Part shown: positions 19,339-27,242 of the stretch, piece by piece
Layout: each line of letters begins with the position of its first letter
Position numbering within the stretch: the stretch's first letter is position 1
From: Aliiglaciecola lipolytica
GTDB taxonomy: Bacteria > Pseudomonadota > Gammaproteobacteria > Enterobacterales > Alteromonadaceae
NCBI RefSeq assembly: GCF_018860635.1
Contig: NZ_JAHKPT010000021.1
Span: 404,674 to 468,673 of the forward strand
Length of the DNA: 64,000 nucleotides
Direction: 5' to 3'
Program-made: the position numbers and the translations under genes
The notes under the pieces: model-generated
Database searches by the model: none
The model's input: the letters and a program-made list of their open reading frames with translations, nothing else
What the model was told of the DNA's origin: nothing

Positions 19339-19590
19339 ATGGTTACTATTCGTTTACAGCGTGGTGGCGCTAAAAAGCGTCCATTTTATCAAGTAGTGGT
19401 TGCAGACAGTCGTCGTGCACGTAACGGCAAGTTCATTGAGAACATTGGCTTTTTCAACCCAACTGCACAAGGTCGAGCAGAACGTCTGCGTTTAGATCTT
19501 GAGCGTGTTGAGCATTGGGTAGGACATGGTGCAACTTTGTCTGACCGCGTAGCTCGCTTGGTAAAAGATGCAAAAGTCGTAGCTGCGTAA
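19339..19590 (+). CDS. rpsP: 30S ribosomal protein S16
   Basis: The 83-residue product starts [20 protein letters not shown] and is a complete S16, an early-binding protein needed for 30S assembly. It opens the four-gene operon rpsP-rimM-trmD-rplS, 23 bases before rimM. A strong promoter with GC-rich discriminator lies about 90 bases upstream. Confidence 0.99.
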   Translation: MVTIRLQRGGAKKRPFYQVVVADSRRARNGKFIENIGFFNPTAQGRAERLRLDLERVEHWVGHGATLSDRVARLVKDAKVVAA

Positions 19591-19613
19591 GCACTACAGA
19601 AATAGAGGTATAG

Positions 19614-20138
19614 ATGAGTCTAGCGTCTGACACAATAGTGATTGGCAAAATCGGTGCACCTTATGGTGTGAAAGGTTGGGTTAAAATCACTACCTATACT
19701 GATGAAACACAGGGTGTATTTGATTATTCACCATGGCTTTTGGGCGATGGTAAAAAAGAATATATCGTTGACCTCTGGCGAACGCACAATAAAGGCGTTG
19801 TCGCGAAACTGGTTGGGGTGGAATCTCGGGATGATGCTGAAAGTATCAAAAATCTGGAGATTTTCATTAAAGCTGAACAGCTACCTGAACTGGCCGATGA
19901 CGACTATTACTGGCGAGACCTAGTCGGCATGCAAGTGGTAACTGAAAGTGGTTATGATTTGGGTGTAGTGAAAGAACTGTTTGAAACTGGTGCTAACGAT
20001 GTGATGTTAGTAAAAGCCAATTCAAATGATGCTTTTGGTCAAAAAGAACGCATGTTGCCATTCTTGCGGGAGCAGGTTATTAAAGTGGTTGATATGCAGG
20101 CGAAAACAATCAAGGTTGATTGGGATCCTGGGTTTTAA
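19614..20138 (+). CDS. rimM: Ribosome maturation factor RimM
   Basis: The 174-residue protein has the N-terminal RimM barrel (VIGKIGAPYGVKGWVKITTYTD) and a C-terminal PRC-barrel (YYWRDLVGMQVVTESGYDLG...EQVIKVVDMQAKTIKVDWD). It binds S19 and assists maturation of the 30S head. The stop codon directly abuts the trmD ATG, so the two are translationally coupled. Confidence 0.98.
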   Translation: MSLASDTIVIGKIGAPYGVKGWVKITTYTDETQGVFDYSPWLLGDGKKEYIVDLWRTHNKGVVAKLVGVESRDDAESIKNLEIFIKAEQLPELADDDYYWRDLVGMQVVTESGYDLGVVKELFETGANDVMLVKANSNDAFGQKERMLPFLREQVIKVVDMQAKTIKVDWDPGF

Positions 20139-20936
20139 ATGAACCCACTAATGATAGATCAAGAGCCGAGCTCTTGTGAACTTCGTTGGTTTGGTGTGGT
20201 AAGTCTGTTTCCAGAGATGTTTAACAGTTTTACACAACAAGGAGTGACAGGTCGAGCGGTGAAAAACCGGTTGTTAGCAGTAGAATTCTTTAATCCAAGG
20301 GATTTTACTCACGACAAACATCGAACTGTTGATGACCGTCCTTACGGCGGTGGTCCTGGCATGCTAATGATGGTTCAGCCATTAACAGACGCAATAAACG
20401 CTGCCAAGAAAGCAGCGGGTAAACAAACTAAGGTGATTTACCTTTCACCTCAGGGAAAGAAGTTAGACCAAGCCGGCGTGAAGGCATTGTCTGAAAATGA
20501 CAGTCTGATATTTGTAGCCGGTCGTTATGAAGGTATCGACGAACGAGTCATACAGTCACAAGTCGACGAAGAATGGTCGATTGGTGATTATGTGCTTAGT
20601 GGTGGAGAACTTCCAGCGATGGTGCTAATGGATGCGATATCGCGATTTGTGCCAGGTGTGTTAGGGCATGAACAGTCAGCAGAACAAGATTCGTTCACTG
20701 ACGGTTTATTAGATTGTCCTCATTACACTCGGCCAGAAAGTTTAGATGGTCGTAATGTTCCTGAAGTGTTATTAAGTGGAAATCATCAAAAAATCAGGCA
20801 GTGGCGGTTACAACAGTCGCTAGGGAGAACCTGGCTACGACGCCCTGAATTGTTAAATGACCTAGCTCTGACTGAGGAGCAAAAACGACTATTGGATGCA
20901 TTTCAAAAATCGTTTTCGCAGCAAGATGACAGTTAA
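20139..20936 (+). CDS. trmD: tRNA (guanine-N1-)-methyltransferase TrmD
   Basis: The 265-residue SPOUT methyltransferase makes m1G37 in tRNAs reading CNN codons. The trefoil-knot motifs [21 protein letters not shown] and [15 protein letters not shown] are intact, as is the conserved [14 protein letters not shown]. The N-terminus is about 15 residues longer than E. coli TrmD; a start at 20151 is also possible. It follows rimM with no gap and precedes rplS by 19 bases. Confidence 0.98.
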   Translation: MNPLMIDQEPSSCELRWFGVVSLFPEMFNSFTQQGVTGRAVKNRLLAVEFFNPRDFTHDKHRTVDDRPYGGGPGMLMMVQPLTDAINAAKKAAGKQTKVIYLSPQGKKLDQAGVKALSENDSLIFVAGRYEGIDERVIQSQVDEEWSIGDYVLSGGELPAMVLMDAISRFVPGVLGHEQSAEQDSFTDGLLDCPHYTRPESLDGRNVPEVLLSGNHQKIRQWRLQQSLGRTWLRRPELLNDLALTEEQKRLLDAFQKSFSQQDDS

Positions 20937-20955
20937 TCTAGGATGAGAGGATATG

Positions 20956-21315
20956 ATGAGCAAAATCAGTCAAGATATCATCAAGAAAATTGAACAAGAA
21001 CAGTTAAAAACTGATCTTCCGTCTTTCGGGCCGGGTGACACAGTTGTTGTTAAAGTACGAGTTAAAGAAGGCGACAAAGAGCGTCTTCAGGCTTACGAAG
21101 GCGTTGTAATCGCTAAGCGTAACCGTGGCCTACACTCTGCATTCACTGTACGTAAGATCTCTAACGGCGAAGGCGTTGAACGTGTTTTTCAAACACACAG
21201 CCCTGCAGTTTCTTCTATTGAAGTTAAACGTCGTGGTGCGGTACGTCGAGCTAAGCTTTATTATCTTCGTGAGCGTTCAGGTAAATCTGCACGTATCAGA
21301 GAAAAGCTTAACTAA
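20956..21315 (+). CDS. rplS: 50S ribosomal protein L19
   Basis: The 119-residue product contains the L19 core ([51 protein letters not shown]). Two ATG codons stand in tandem at 20953 and 20956; the second is preferred because GAGG at 20947-20950 is five bases from it and only two from the first. It sits at the 30S-50S interface. It ends the operon, with a strong terminator 30 bases downstream. Confidence 0.98.
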   Translation: MSKISQDIIKKIEQEQLKTDLPSFGPGDTVVVKVRVKEGDKERLQAYEGVVIAKRNRGLHSAFTVRKISNGEGVERVFQTHSPAVSSIEVKRRGAVRRAKLYYLRERSGKSARIREKLN

Positions 21316-21347
21316 GATTTTAATTAATGCGTTATTGTTAACTTGTG

Positions 21348-21372
21348 AAAACCCGCGAAAGCGGGTTTTTTT
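21348..21372 (+). terminator. Terminator of the rpsP-rplS operon
   Basis: AAAACCCGC and GCGGGTTTT form a perfect stem around a GAAA tetraloop, followed by T residues. Confidence 0.93.
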
Positions 21373-21665
21373 ATGGCTGCTTGTTATTCTTGGAGCAACT
21401 TATTCAACCTTAACATTTTATTCATAATTTCAAATCACAGTGTAAAAGATTCTCAAGCAGGCCAAAGATTTTGTTCAGCCAAGCTTCAGTTTTTTCAAGT
21501 TATTATTCTAATTGTATGATTTACGTCAACATTTGAGAAAAGAAGCTAACTTATAATGACATTGGTATAGATTCTGCTTTTTAACCTCATAGTTGATTAT
21601 TTATATGCAAGTTATTGGCAATAAAGTTGAAAAATTATTTAGTATTTTCACTAACGGAGACCAGA

Positions 21666-22292
21666 ATGAAAAAAACACTTCTAGCAATTACCCTTTCAAG
21701 TTTGATTATCAGCGGATGTGCTTCTAATGCCAACAATGCTCAGAAGGGCGCGGGAATAGGGGCTGTGCTAGGTGCGCTAGTCGGAAAAGGTACTGGCGAC
21801 AATGATAAAAGCCGATACGTATGGGGAGCAGCTTTAGGCGCTTTAGCAGGGGGCGCTATTGGTAACTACATGGATAATCAGGAAGAAGAGTTCCGTGATG
21901 AGTTGGCACAAAGTGGGGTTGAAGTGTATCGAGAAGGCGACAGTATACGTCTTGCCATACCAGGTAATATCACGTTTGAAACAGGCAAAGCGTCAATTGT
22001 TACCAATTTCTATCCGGTCTTGAATGATGTCGCTAAAGTTATCAATCGCTATGAAAAAACGCGTTTGAGCGTTGAGGGGCATACTGACTCAGTGGGCGAT
22101 GCCGCTTATAATCAACAATTATCGATCCAAAGAGCCAATAGTGTCGCAGCATACTTAGAATCAAATGGCGTAGCTACCAGTCGTTTGCAAACCTTAGGTT
22201 TTGGCGAGTCTCAACCCATAGCCACCAACGACACGGCAAGCGGTCGCCAACAAAATCGTCGAGTGGAATTACGGATTATACCTGTGCAATAA
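21666..22292 (+). CDS. OmpA-family peptidoglycan-binding lipoprotein (YfiB-like)
   Basis: The ATG at 21666 (GGAG seven bases upstream) gives 208 residues. A lipoprotein signal ends in the lipobox ISGC. Next comes a glycine-zipper segment (GAGIGAVLGALVGKGTG... GALAGGAIGNYM), then an OmpA-C domain (about 95-208) with FETGKASIVTNFYPVLNDV, VEGHTDSVGDAAYNQQLS and the NRRVELRI end; the Asp and Arg that contact diaminopimelate are present. It probably ties the outer membrane to peptidoglycan. It resembles YfiB/YiaD proteins; the exact orthologue is not certain. Monocistronic with its own terminator. Confidence 0.9.
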   Translation: MKKTLLAITLSSLIISGCASNANNAQKGAGIGAVLGALVGKGTGDNDKSRYVWGAALGALAGGAIGNYMDNQEEEFRDELAQSGVEVYREGDSIRLAIPGNITFETGKASIVTNFYPVLNDVAKVINRYEKTRLSVEGHTDSVGDAAYNQQLSIQRANSVAAYLESNGVATSRLQTLGFGESQPIATNDTASGRQQNRRVELRIIPVQ

Positions 22293-22350
22293 TAGCGGTA
22301 CCTCCATAAGCGTGTAGATTTATGCTTTTATCTGTCTGTATAAATCTTTT

Positions 22351-22376
22351 AAACGGTTTCTTTTGAAACCGTTTTT
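22351..22376 (+). terminator. Terminator after the OmpA-like lipoprotein gene
   Basis: AAACGGTTTC and GAAACCGTTT form a perfect 10-bp stem with a TTTT loop and T-rich tail. Confidence 0.93.
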
Positions 22377-22429
22377 GTATTTGCAATAAACTCACGCAGA
22401 CTTATACCAATGAAACGATTACCACAAAA

Positions 22430-23236
22430 ATGATGTATTTAGATAAAGATTGGAGAGTACTGACCGTTGGTGATGGTGATTTGTCTTTTTCCTGGTCTAT
22501 TTTCAAAGATTTAGCGATTAAAAATGTGACAGCGTCTGTTTTAGACGACAAGGACACTTTAACCAGCAAATATAGTAAAAACCAATTAGCTAATTTACAC
22601 GCTCATGGAGTGAAGGTTTTGCATGAGTTGGATATCTGTAACCAGAGTAGTTTTTCGAGCAGTCTACATCACGCTTTCGACCTGATTATATTTCAATTTC
22701 CGTTAATCCCCGCTTTTTCTAATAAAGCCGAATTCGATACCAAGGGAAAGTTACATAAAAACACCTTAAATAGATTACTTATCTGGCGCTTTTTACAACA
22801 TAGTTTTGATTACTTTCTTGATCCAAAAGGAAGGCAGTTAGCTTACATCACTTCCAAAGATGTAAAGCCGTATTCCCATTGGAATATTGAAAACTTAAAC
22901 CCAGTGCCGGAACAAATCAATTTTTTAGGGTACATGACATTTCAGCCAGCTGATTTTCCCCGCTATCAACTACGCAATGTCGATCGCGATAAAATCCTCA
23001 AGTCTACCGCTAGCAAAACCTATGTTTGGGGAAGTAAAAACATTGATTACTCTGAACTTAATTTAACCCCAAGTTCAAAACATCAAGCGAATTGTTGTTC
23101 TTTATGCGGTAAAGGGCCATTTTCTGCTGATAAAGATTGGCAAGAGCATTGTTCATCTTCATTCCACCTTCGTTTAGCTGGTTATGAACAGCTTTGGCAA
23201 TCATATCTTAATCACAAAGAGCAAACACAAGGTTAG
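22430..23236 (+). CDS. BMT5-like (DUF2431) putative rRNA methyltransferase with C-terminal zinc finger
   Basis: The 268-residue product matches the Rossmann-like fold of yeast 25S rRNA uridine-N3 methyltransferase Bmt5: RVLTVGDGDLSFSWSIF (SAM-binding loop), ASVLDDKDTLTSKYSKNQ, NLHAHGVKVLHELDIC and DLIIFQFPLIP. The tail carries a U1/C2H2-like finger, C-x2-C-x13-H-x5-H, in CSLCGKGPFSADKDWQEH and the following FH. The family is best known from fungi and plants, so target RNA in a bacterium is unknown. There is no clear ribosome site before the ATG at 22430. It stands alone between two terminated units. The fold assignment is confident; the activity is inferred. Confidence 0.8.
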   Translation: MMYLDKDWRVLTVGDGDLSFSWSIFKDLAIKNVTASVLDDKDTLTSKYSKNQLANLHAHGVKVLHELDICNQSSFSSSLHHAFDLIIFQFPLIPAFSNKAEFDTKGKLHKNTLNRLLIWRFLQHSFDYFLDPKGRQLAYITSKDVKPYSHWNIENLNPVPEQINFLGYMTFQPADFPRYQLRNVDRDKILKSTASKTYVWGSKNIDYSELNLTPSSKHQANCCSLCGKGPFSADKDWQEHCSSSFHLRLAGYEQLWQSYLNHKEQTQG

Positions 23237-23357
23237 ATTTGAAAGGCCGTGTAAGCGAATAGGGTGGGTGGTTTATGCTTAGTTATCATTGCCAATGATT
23301 CGAAAAAATGGGTGCCATCATATAGAGTGCTTACCAGTATAGAGGAAGTCGTGCGTA

Positions 23358-23930
23358 ATGAATGATTTGAGCGAAAAACAGAAAATGTTAGCCGGGTTGG
23401 AATATTTCCCCAGTAACAAAGAAATGCACGCTGAGCGGATGCACGCTAAAACCCAATGTCATTTGTTCAATCAACTAGAACCCAAAGACTATAAACAGGG
23501 AATGAAGTTGCTCAAAGCGTTATTTGGAAGCTGTCATAACTTCTGGATAGAGCCGCAATTTTATTGTGATTATGGCTACAATATCCATATTGGTAAGAAT
23601 TTCTATGCCAATCATAATGTCGTCATTTTAGATGCGGCCCCTGTGACTTTTGGCGACGATGTTTTACTTGCTCCTAGCGTATTAATTTCTACCGCTACTC
23701 ATCCTAAAGATCCGCAAAAGCGCAAAAAAGGAATGGAAACAGCCAGCCCTATTACCATTGGTAACGGAGTGTGGATAGGCATGGGCGCTAAAATTTTGCC
23801 TGGAGTAAACATCGGCGAAAATGCCATTATTGGCGCTGGCGCAGTTGTAACTAAAGATGTTGCAGAAAATACCACTGTGGCTGGCGTGCCGGCTACAGTT
23901 ATTGATAATAAAAACAATCAACGCGATTAA
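23358..23930 (+). CDS. Sugar O-acetyltransferase (maltose acetyltransferase/NodL/LacA family)
   Basis: The 190-residue product has the N-terminal maltose-acetyltransferase helix motif (EKQKMLAGLEYFPSNKEM) and a left-handed beta helix of hexapeptide repeats (ITIGNGVWIGMGAKILPGV, IGENAIIGAGAVVTKDV, VAGVPATVI). The catalytic histidine is in STATHPKDP. It transfers acetyl from acetyl-CoA to a sugar hydroxyl, in the cytoplasm, probably for detoxification or overflow; the substrate cannot be told from sequence. AGAGGA precedes the ATG. It lies 40 bases before an enoyl-CoA hydratase gene and may be cotranscribed. Confidence 0.92.
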   Translation: MNDLSEKQKMLAGLEYFPSNKEMHAERMHAKTQCHLFNQLEPKDYKQGMKLLKALFGSCHNFWIEPQFYCDYGYNIHIGKNFYANHNVVILDAAPVTFGDDVLLAPSVLISTATHPKDPQKRKKGMETASPITIGNGVWIGMGAKILPGVNIGENAIIGAGAVVTKDVAENTTVAGVPATVIDNKNNQRD

Positions 23931-23970
23931 TTAACTAAAAATTCGTTACTAAACAGCGAGAGAGAACTAA

Positions 23971-24711
23971 ATGCAAGAAATCATCACAACACTCGAAAAT
24001 AATGTTTTAACCATGACCTTTAATCGCCCAGCGCAAAAAAATGCTATCAATCAGCAAATGTATGCTGAGTTGGCAAAAGGGTTAGAAAGAAGCTTAACCG
24101 ATGATGAGATTCATTGTGTTTTGATAAGTGCTGAAGGTAACACTTTTACTGCAGGAAACGATTTAAAAGACTTTTTGCAGATGGAAATGACTGATGCCAC
24201 ACCAGTACAGTTGTTTTTGCGCGGCCTAGCGAAGATGAATAAACCATTGATCGCTGCAGTAAATGGACAAGCCATAGGTATCGGTTTAACCATGTTATTG
24301 CATTGCGATATTGTTTTGGCTTCAGAATCCGCTTCTTTTACAGCCCCTTTTACCAAGTTAGGGTTAGTGCCTGAAGCAGCATCATCCATTTTGCTGCCAA
24401 GTATTGTTGGCCATGCAGTTGCGAATGACATTTTACTGGCAGGTCGAACTCTTAGTAGCGCTGAAGCACTGAATTTTGGTCTAGTTTCTAGAGTGACTAC
24501 AGATGATAATTTGGCGACTCTTGCTGCCGAGTTAAGTCAGCATATAGCTAGCTTACCTATTAAGTCGGTGATGAAAAGTAAAGCACTAATCCGAGATCAC
24601 CAAAGAGAAATCATCAACGACCAGATGAGCAAAGAAAATATCGAATTTGCTAATCAATTAGGCTCTGATGAATTTAAACAAGCGGTAGCGCCTTATTTTA
24701 AGAAGAAATAG
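23971..24711 (+). CDS. Enoyl-CoA hydratase/isomerase family protein
   Basis: The 246-residue crotonase-fold protein begins MQEIITTLENNVLTMTFNRP and contains AEGNTFTAGNDLKDF (oxyanion hole), NGQAIGIGLTMLLHCD and FTKLGLVPEAASSILLP. One catalytic glutamate position is taken by G-I-G rather than G-G-x-E, and the second Glu is present in VPEAAS, a pattern seen in enoyl-CoA isomerases rather than true hydratases. It could rearrange double bonds of unsaturated acyl-CoAs. GAGAGA lies before the ATG. Confidence 0.9.
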   Translation: MQEIITTLENNVLTMTFNRPAQKNAINQQMYAELAKGLERSLTDDEIHCVLISAEGNTFTAGNDLKDFLQMEMTDATPVQLFLRGLAKMNKPLIAAVNGQAIGIGLTMLLHCDIVLASESASFTAPFTKLGLVPEAASSILLPSIVGHAVANDILLAGRTLSSAEALNFGLVSRVTTDDNLATLAAELSQHIASLPIKSVMKSKALIRDHQREIINDQMSKENIEFANQLGSDEFKQAVAPYFKKK

Positions 24712-24834
24712 GGCAAAATCGTCATTATTGGGGCGCACAAAGTTGTTAGGCTAAATATAGTTGAGAATCAATTTTTTGCGGTGTTAAATGGCATAGAATT
24801 TGTGTTTTATTCCATCATCAAGTGAACGAATATT

Positions 24835-25416
24835 TTGTGGCAAAATCAACAACTGCTGGATACACTCGAAGATTTATTGCTTGCTCGTAAGCGCGCTATT
24901 AGCGAGTACGATATTATAACTTTGCTTCAGCGTCCTCCCTATTCAATATTTGACAAAGAGGCTCTCAGGGAGCCTCTAACGCTCTTTCGTTGTCATTTTA
25001 TATTGTTCCATCACTTATACTTGTTGCAAGAGCGCTGGTTGAGACAGGGGCATGGAATGTTGCGAATTAATGTAAGTACAATAGTGCTATCCCCATTGGA
25101 AAATACGAGTTTATCGATTGAAAAGCTTGATCCCCTAAAAGACTATTATTTGGATTGGCAAAACTTTGATTCAACCTCAGAAAATGATGTGCAAGAGATG
25201 TTGGCATCATTTTGGAGGCAGATGAAGGTTAGCTTCGCGCAGGTTAATCGCAAAGATAAACAGGCGGCATTAACATTGTTAGGGCTGGAGGCTAACTATG
25301 ATATCGCTAAGTTAAAATTTAACTATCGAAAAATGCTCCATAAACATCATCCCGATAAAGGCGGGGATGTGGAAATATGCAAAAAAATAGAGTGGGCATA
25401 CAAGATACTTAAATAA
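24835..25416 (+). CDS. DnaJ-related protein with C-terminal J domain
   Basis: The 193-residue product has an N-terminal DNAJ_related region (LEDLLLARKRAISEYDIITLL, LFRCHFILFHHLYLLQERW) and a C-terminal J domain (about 140-193) with the HPD motif in HKHHPDKGGD. Members are thought to stimulate DnaK, but clients are unknown. The J domain lies at the C-terminus rather than the N-terminus, which is normal for this family. Start is a TTG at 24835 with a weak ribosome site; no better start exists. Confidence 0.88.
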   Translation: MWQNQQLLDTLEDLLLARKRAISEYDIITLLQRPPYSIFDKEALREPLTLFRCHFILFHHLYLLQERWLRQGHGMLRINVSTIVLSPLENTSLSIEKLDPLKDYYLDWQNFDSTSENDVQEMLASFWRQMKVSFAQVNRKDKQAALTLLGLEANYDIAKLKFNYRKMLHKHHPDKGGDVEICKKIEWAYKILK

Positions 25417-25451
25417 CCTAAAATCACAAATAGGCAGTACTGCAATTCTGT

Positions 25452-25868
25452 TTAGTTGATTGTCAGTATTACCGTCAACTCGCTAGGAATATCAACATCA
25501 GTTCCGAAATAGCCCAAAGAACCCTCGTTATTTTTTAGATATTCTAAAAGTTCGGCTTCGGAACCGACTTCTTTAGGTTCTTTTTTACGACCGGTAAAGC
25601 GCATCTGCGCCCAAAAAGACTGAATTCGGGACTCAGTAAGGCCGATCACTTTTGTATTAAATATAAGTCGAGTCTCATTGTCAGGAGAAAGGGCAATGGC
25701 GTGCAAATCATAGGGAATTGCGCCACCCATAAATAAATTTCTAATTTGCTGACGATTGAGTTGAATGGATTTATCAGCGGTATTGGCGACAACAATAATC
25801 GCTTCAGCCGAAGCCTTGTGCGCGCAACTAAACAACGTGAGCAGAATAAGAATGAGGTAAGGTTTCAT
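25452..25868 (-). CDS. Periplasmic PstS-like (phosphate-binding type) small protein
   Basis: The 138-residue product starts at the ATG at 25868, which overlaps the porin stop codon (TAATG), so translation is coupled. A signal peptide (MKPYLILILLTLFSCAHKASA) is followed by a short half-size version of the PstS fold (LNRQQIRNLFMGGAIPYDLH, VGSEAELLEYLKNNEGSLGYF). Proteins of this type are annotated as phosphate ABC transporter substrate-binding, but they lack most of the ligand pocket. With the porin and EAL protein upstream, it may be the sensory partner of a signalling system. An alternative lipoprotein reading of SCAH is possible. Confidence 0.82.
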   Translation of the reverse strand: MKPYLILILLTLFSCAHKASAEAIIVVANTADKSIQLNRQQIRNLFMGGAIPYDLHAIALSPDNETRLIFNTKVIGLTESRIQSFWAQMRFTGRKKEPKEVGSEAELLEYLKNNEGSLGYFGTDVDIPSELTVILTIN

Positions 25869-27082
25869 TAAAATACCCACTCAATACCCAGTTGGTACAA
25901 AAGCCCATGGCCATCAAATCCACCTAAATCTTTGACTGCATAATCATTGCTGATATTGTCTTCAGCTTCCACAAAGGTCATTTCTGCTTTGAAGGCTAAA
26001 TTGGGGTGATAATCCCAGCGAATTCCCACTTTAGTACCTTCTGCCTTGTCATCAGGAAAGGCCGCTAAAACGGCTAAATAAGTGGCCGCAAGTGTATCTA
26101 AGTCTGGTGATATACCAAATGGAATTTCGTTGTCTGGGTGGTCAAAGTGCAAGTTCTTTTTACTGTAAGATATGTACGCTGTGTAAGGATAGAAATTATA
26201 ACCAACAGAGATATAAAAACTATCGATGTCTGCCACTAGGCCACTTTTACCGTCAAATCTAGATATTTCACTGCGTATAAAATAATCTACATTCTCATAA
26301 TTGGCACTAAAATGATAAAGTTGGATAATACCGCTAGCGTTCAACCAATCAGCACTGTTGCTGAATCCTAACTGGCGTAACAGATGGCTAAATTCACTCG
26401 CTTCTGATTGTTCAATATTGACATCACCCTGGTTGAAGGATGCTCGCACGGTGAAATTGTTGTAATACACGCTTGCATTGACACCAAAAAGACCAATTAC
26501 TTTGGTATTGATTTCTTGGCTATTTAAATAAATTTTGTCGTCGAATCGCCCCCAGTAACCTTCGTAACTAATTAACCAGTCTTTTAAGGTAAATTCATAG
26601 TTAGCTAGCAGACCATCGAAAGTTGAAAAGAAAGCCGTGTCGTAAAATTGTTGTGGTAAGGTCAACCAAGGATAAGCAAAGCCCACATCTAAACTGTCAC
26701 TATAATTAAAAAACGGAATACGTTGTCTGCCAAGTTTGACTTGTAATGCATTGCTGGGGGCATAGGTGAGATAAAGCCACTCTAAACCTGAGTTACGCTG
26801 TTCATCAGTAAAACCGACAACTTGTCCTGTAAAGGATATTTCATCATTTAATAAGTAATCGGCCTGAATGCCTAATAAAGATTGTTTATCCAAACTAACA
26901 CTGTTGTCGTAACCGACGTATTCAGCATTTTCATCATCAAGGTAGCCTAAAATTACTCGTGCAAACCCGGAAAATTGGAGTTTTTCATTGCTTTGGGAAA
27001 GGGCAGGCGAACTAAAACCGAATAACATGGTGACGATACAAAGTGTGATTTTTACAGTCGGGACTTTCAAGTTAAGAAACAT
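25868..27082 (-). CDS. Outer-membrane porin-like beta-barrel protein
   Basis: The 404-residue product has a signal peptide (cleavage near SPALS-Q) and alternating amphipathic strands throughout, beginning LQFSGFARVILGYLDDENAEY and ending in LGIEWVF with the C-terminal phenylalanine required for barrel insertion. It resembles trimeric porins or the group annotated as hypothetical outer-membrane proteins beside PstS-like genes. The substrate is not visible. It overlaps the PstS-like gene by one base and lies 160 bases behind the EAL gene. Confidence 0.82.
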   Translation of the reverse strand: MFLNLKVPTVKITLCIVTMLFGFSSPALSQSNEKLQFSGFARVILGYLDDENAEYVGYDNSVSLDKQSLLGIQADYLLNDEISFTGQVVGFTDEQRNSGLEWLYLTYAPSNALQVKLGRQRIPFFNYSDSLDVGFAYPWLTLPQQFYDTAFFSTFDGLLANYEFTLKDWLISYEGYWGRFDDKIYLNSQEINTKVIGLFGVNASVYYNNFTVRASFNQGDVNIEQSEASEFSHLLRQLGFSNSADWLNASGIIQLYHFSANYENVDYFIRSEISRFDGKSGLVADIDSFYISVGYNFYPYTAYISYSKKNLHFDHPDNEIPFGISPDLDTLAATYLAVLAAFPDDKAEGTKVGIRWDYHPNLAFKAEMTFVEAEDNISNDYAVKDLGGFDGHGLLYQLGIEWVF

Positions 27083-27242
27083 TCTGAATAGGAAATATAG
27101 TTACCTATAAAATACTCTGCTAAAAGCCAGAGTCAATAAACATAACCACTTAAATTCTAATAAAAATATAAAATTTGGCATTTGAGCTCTGAACAGCAAC
27201 AAATTAGTATTTTTTCTTGAGTTTTGCTATTCCTCTAAGAAA

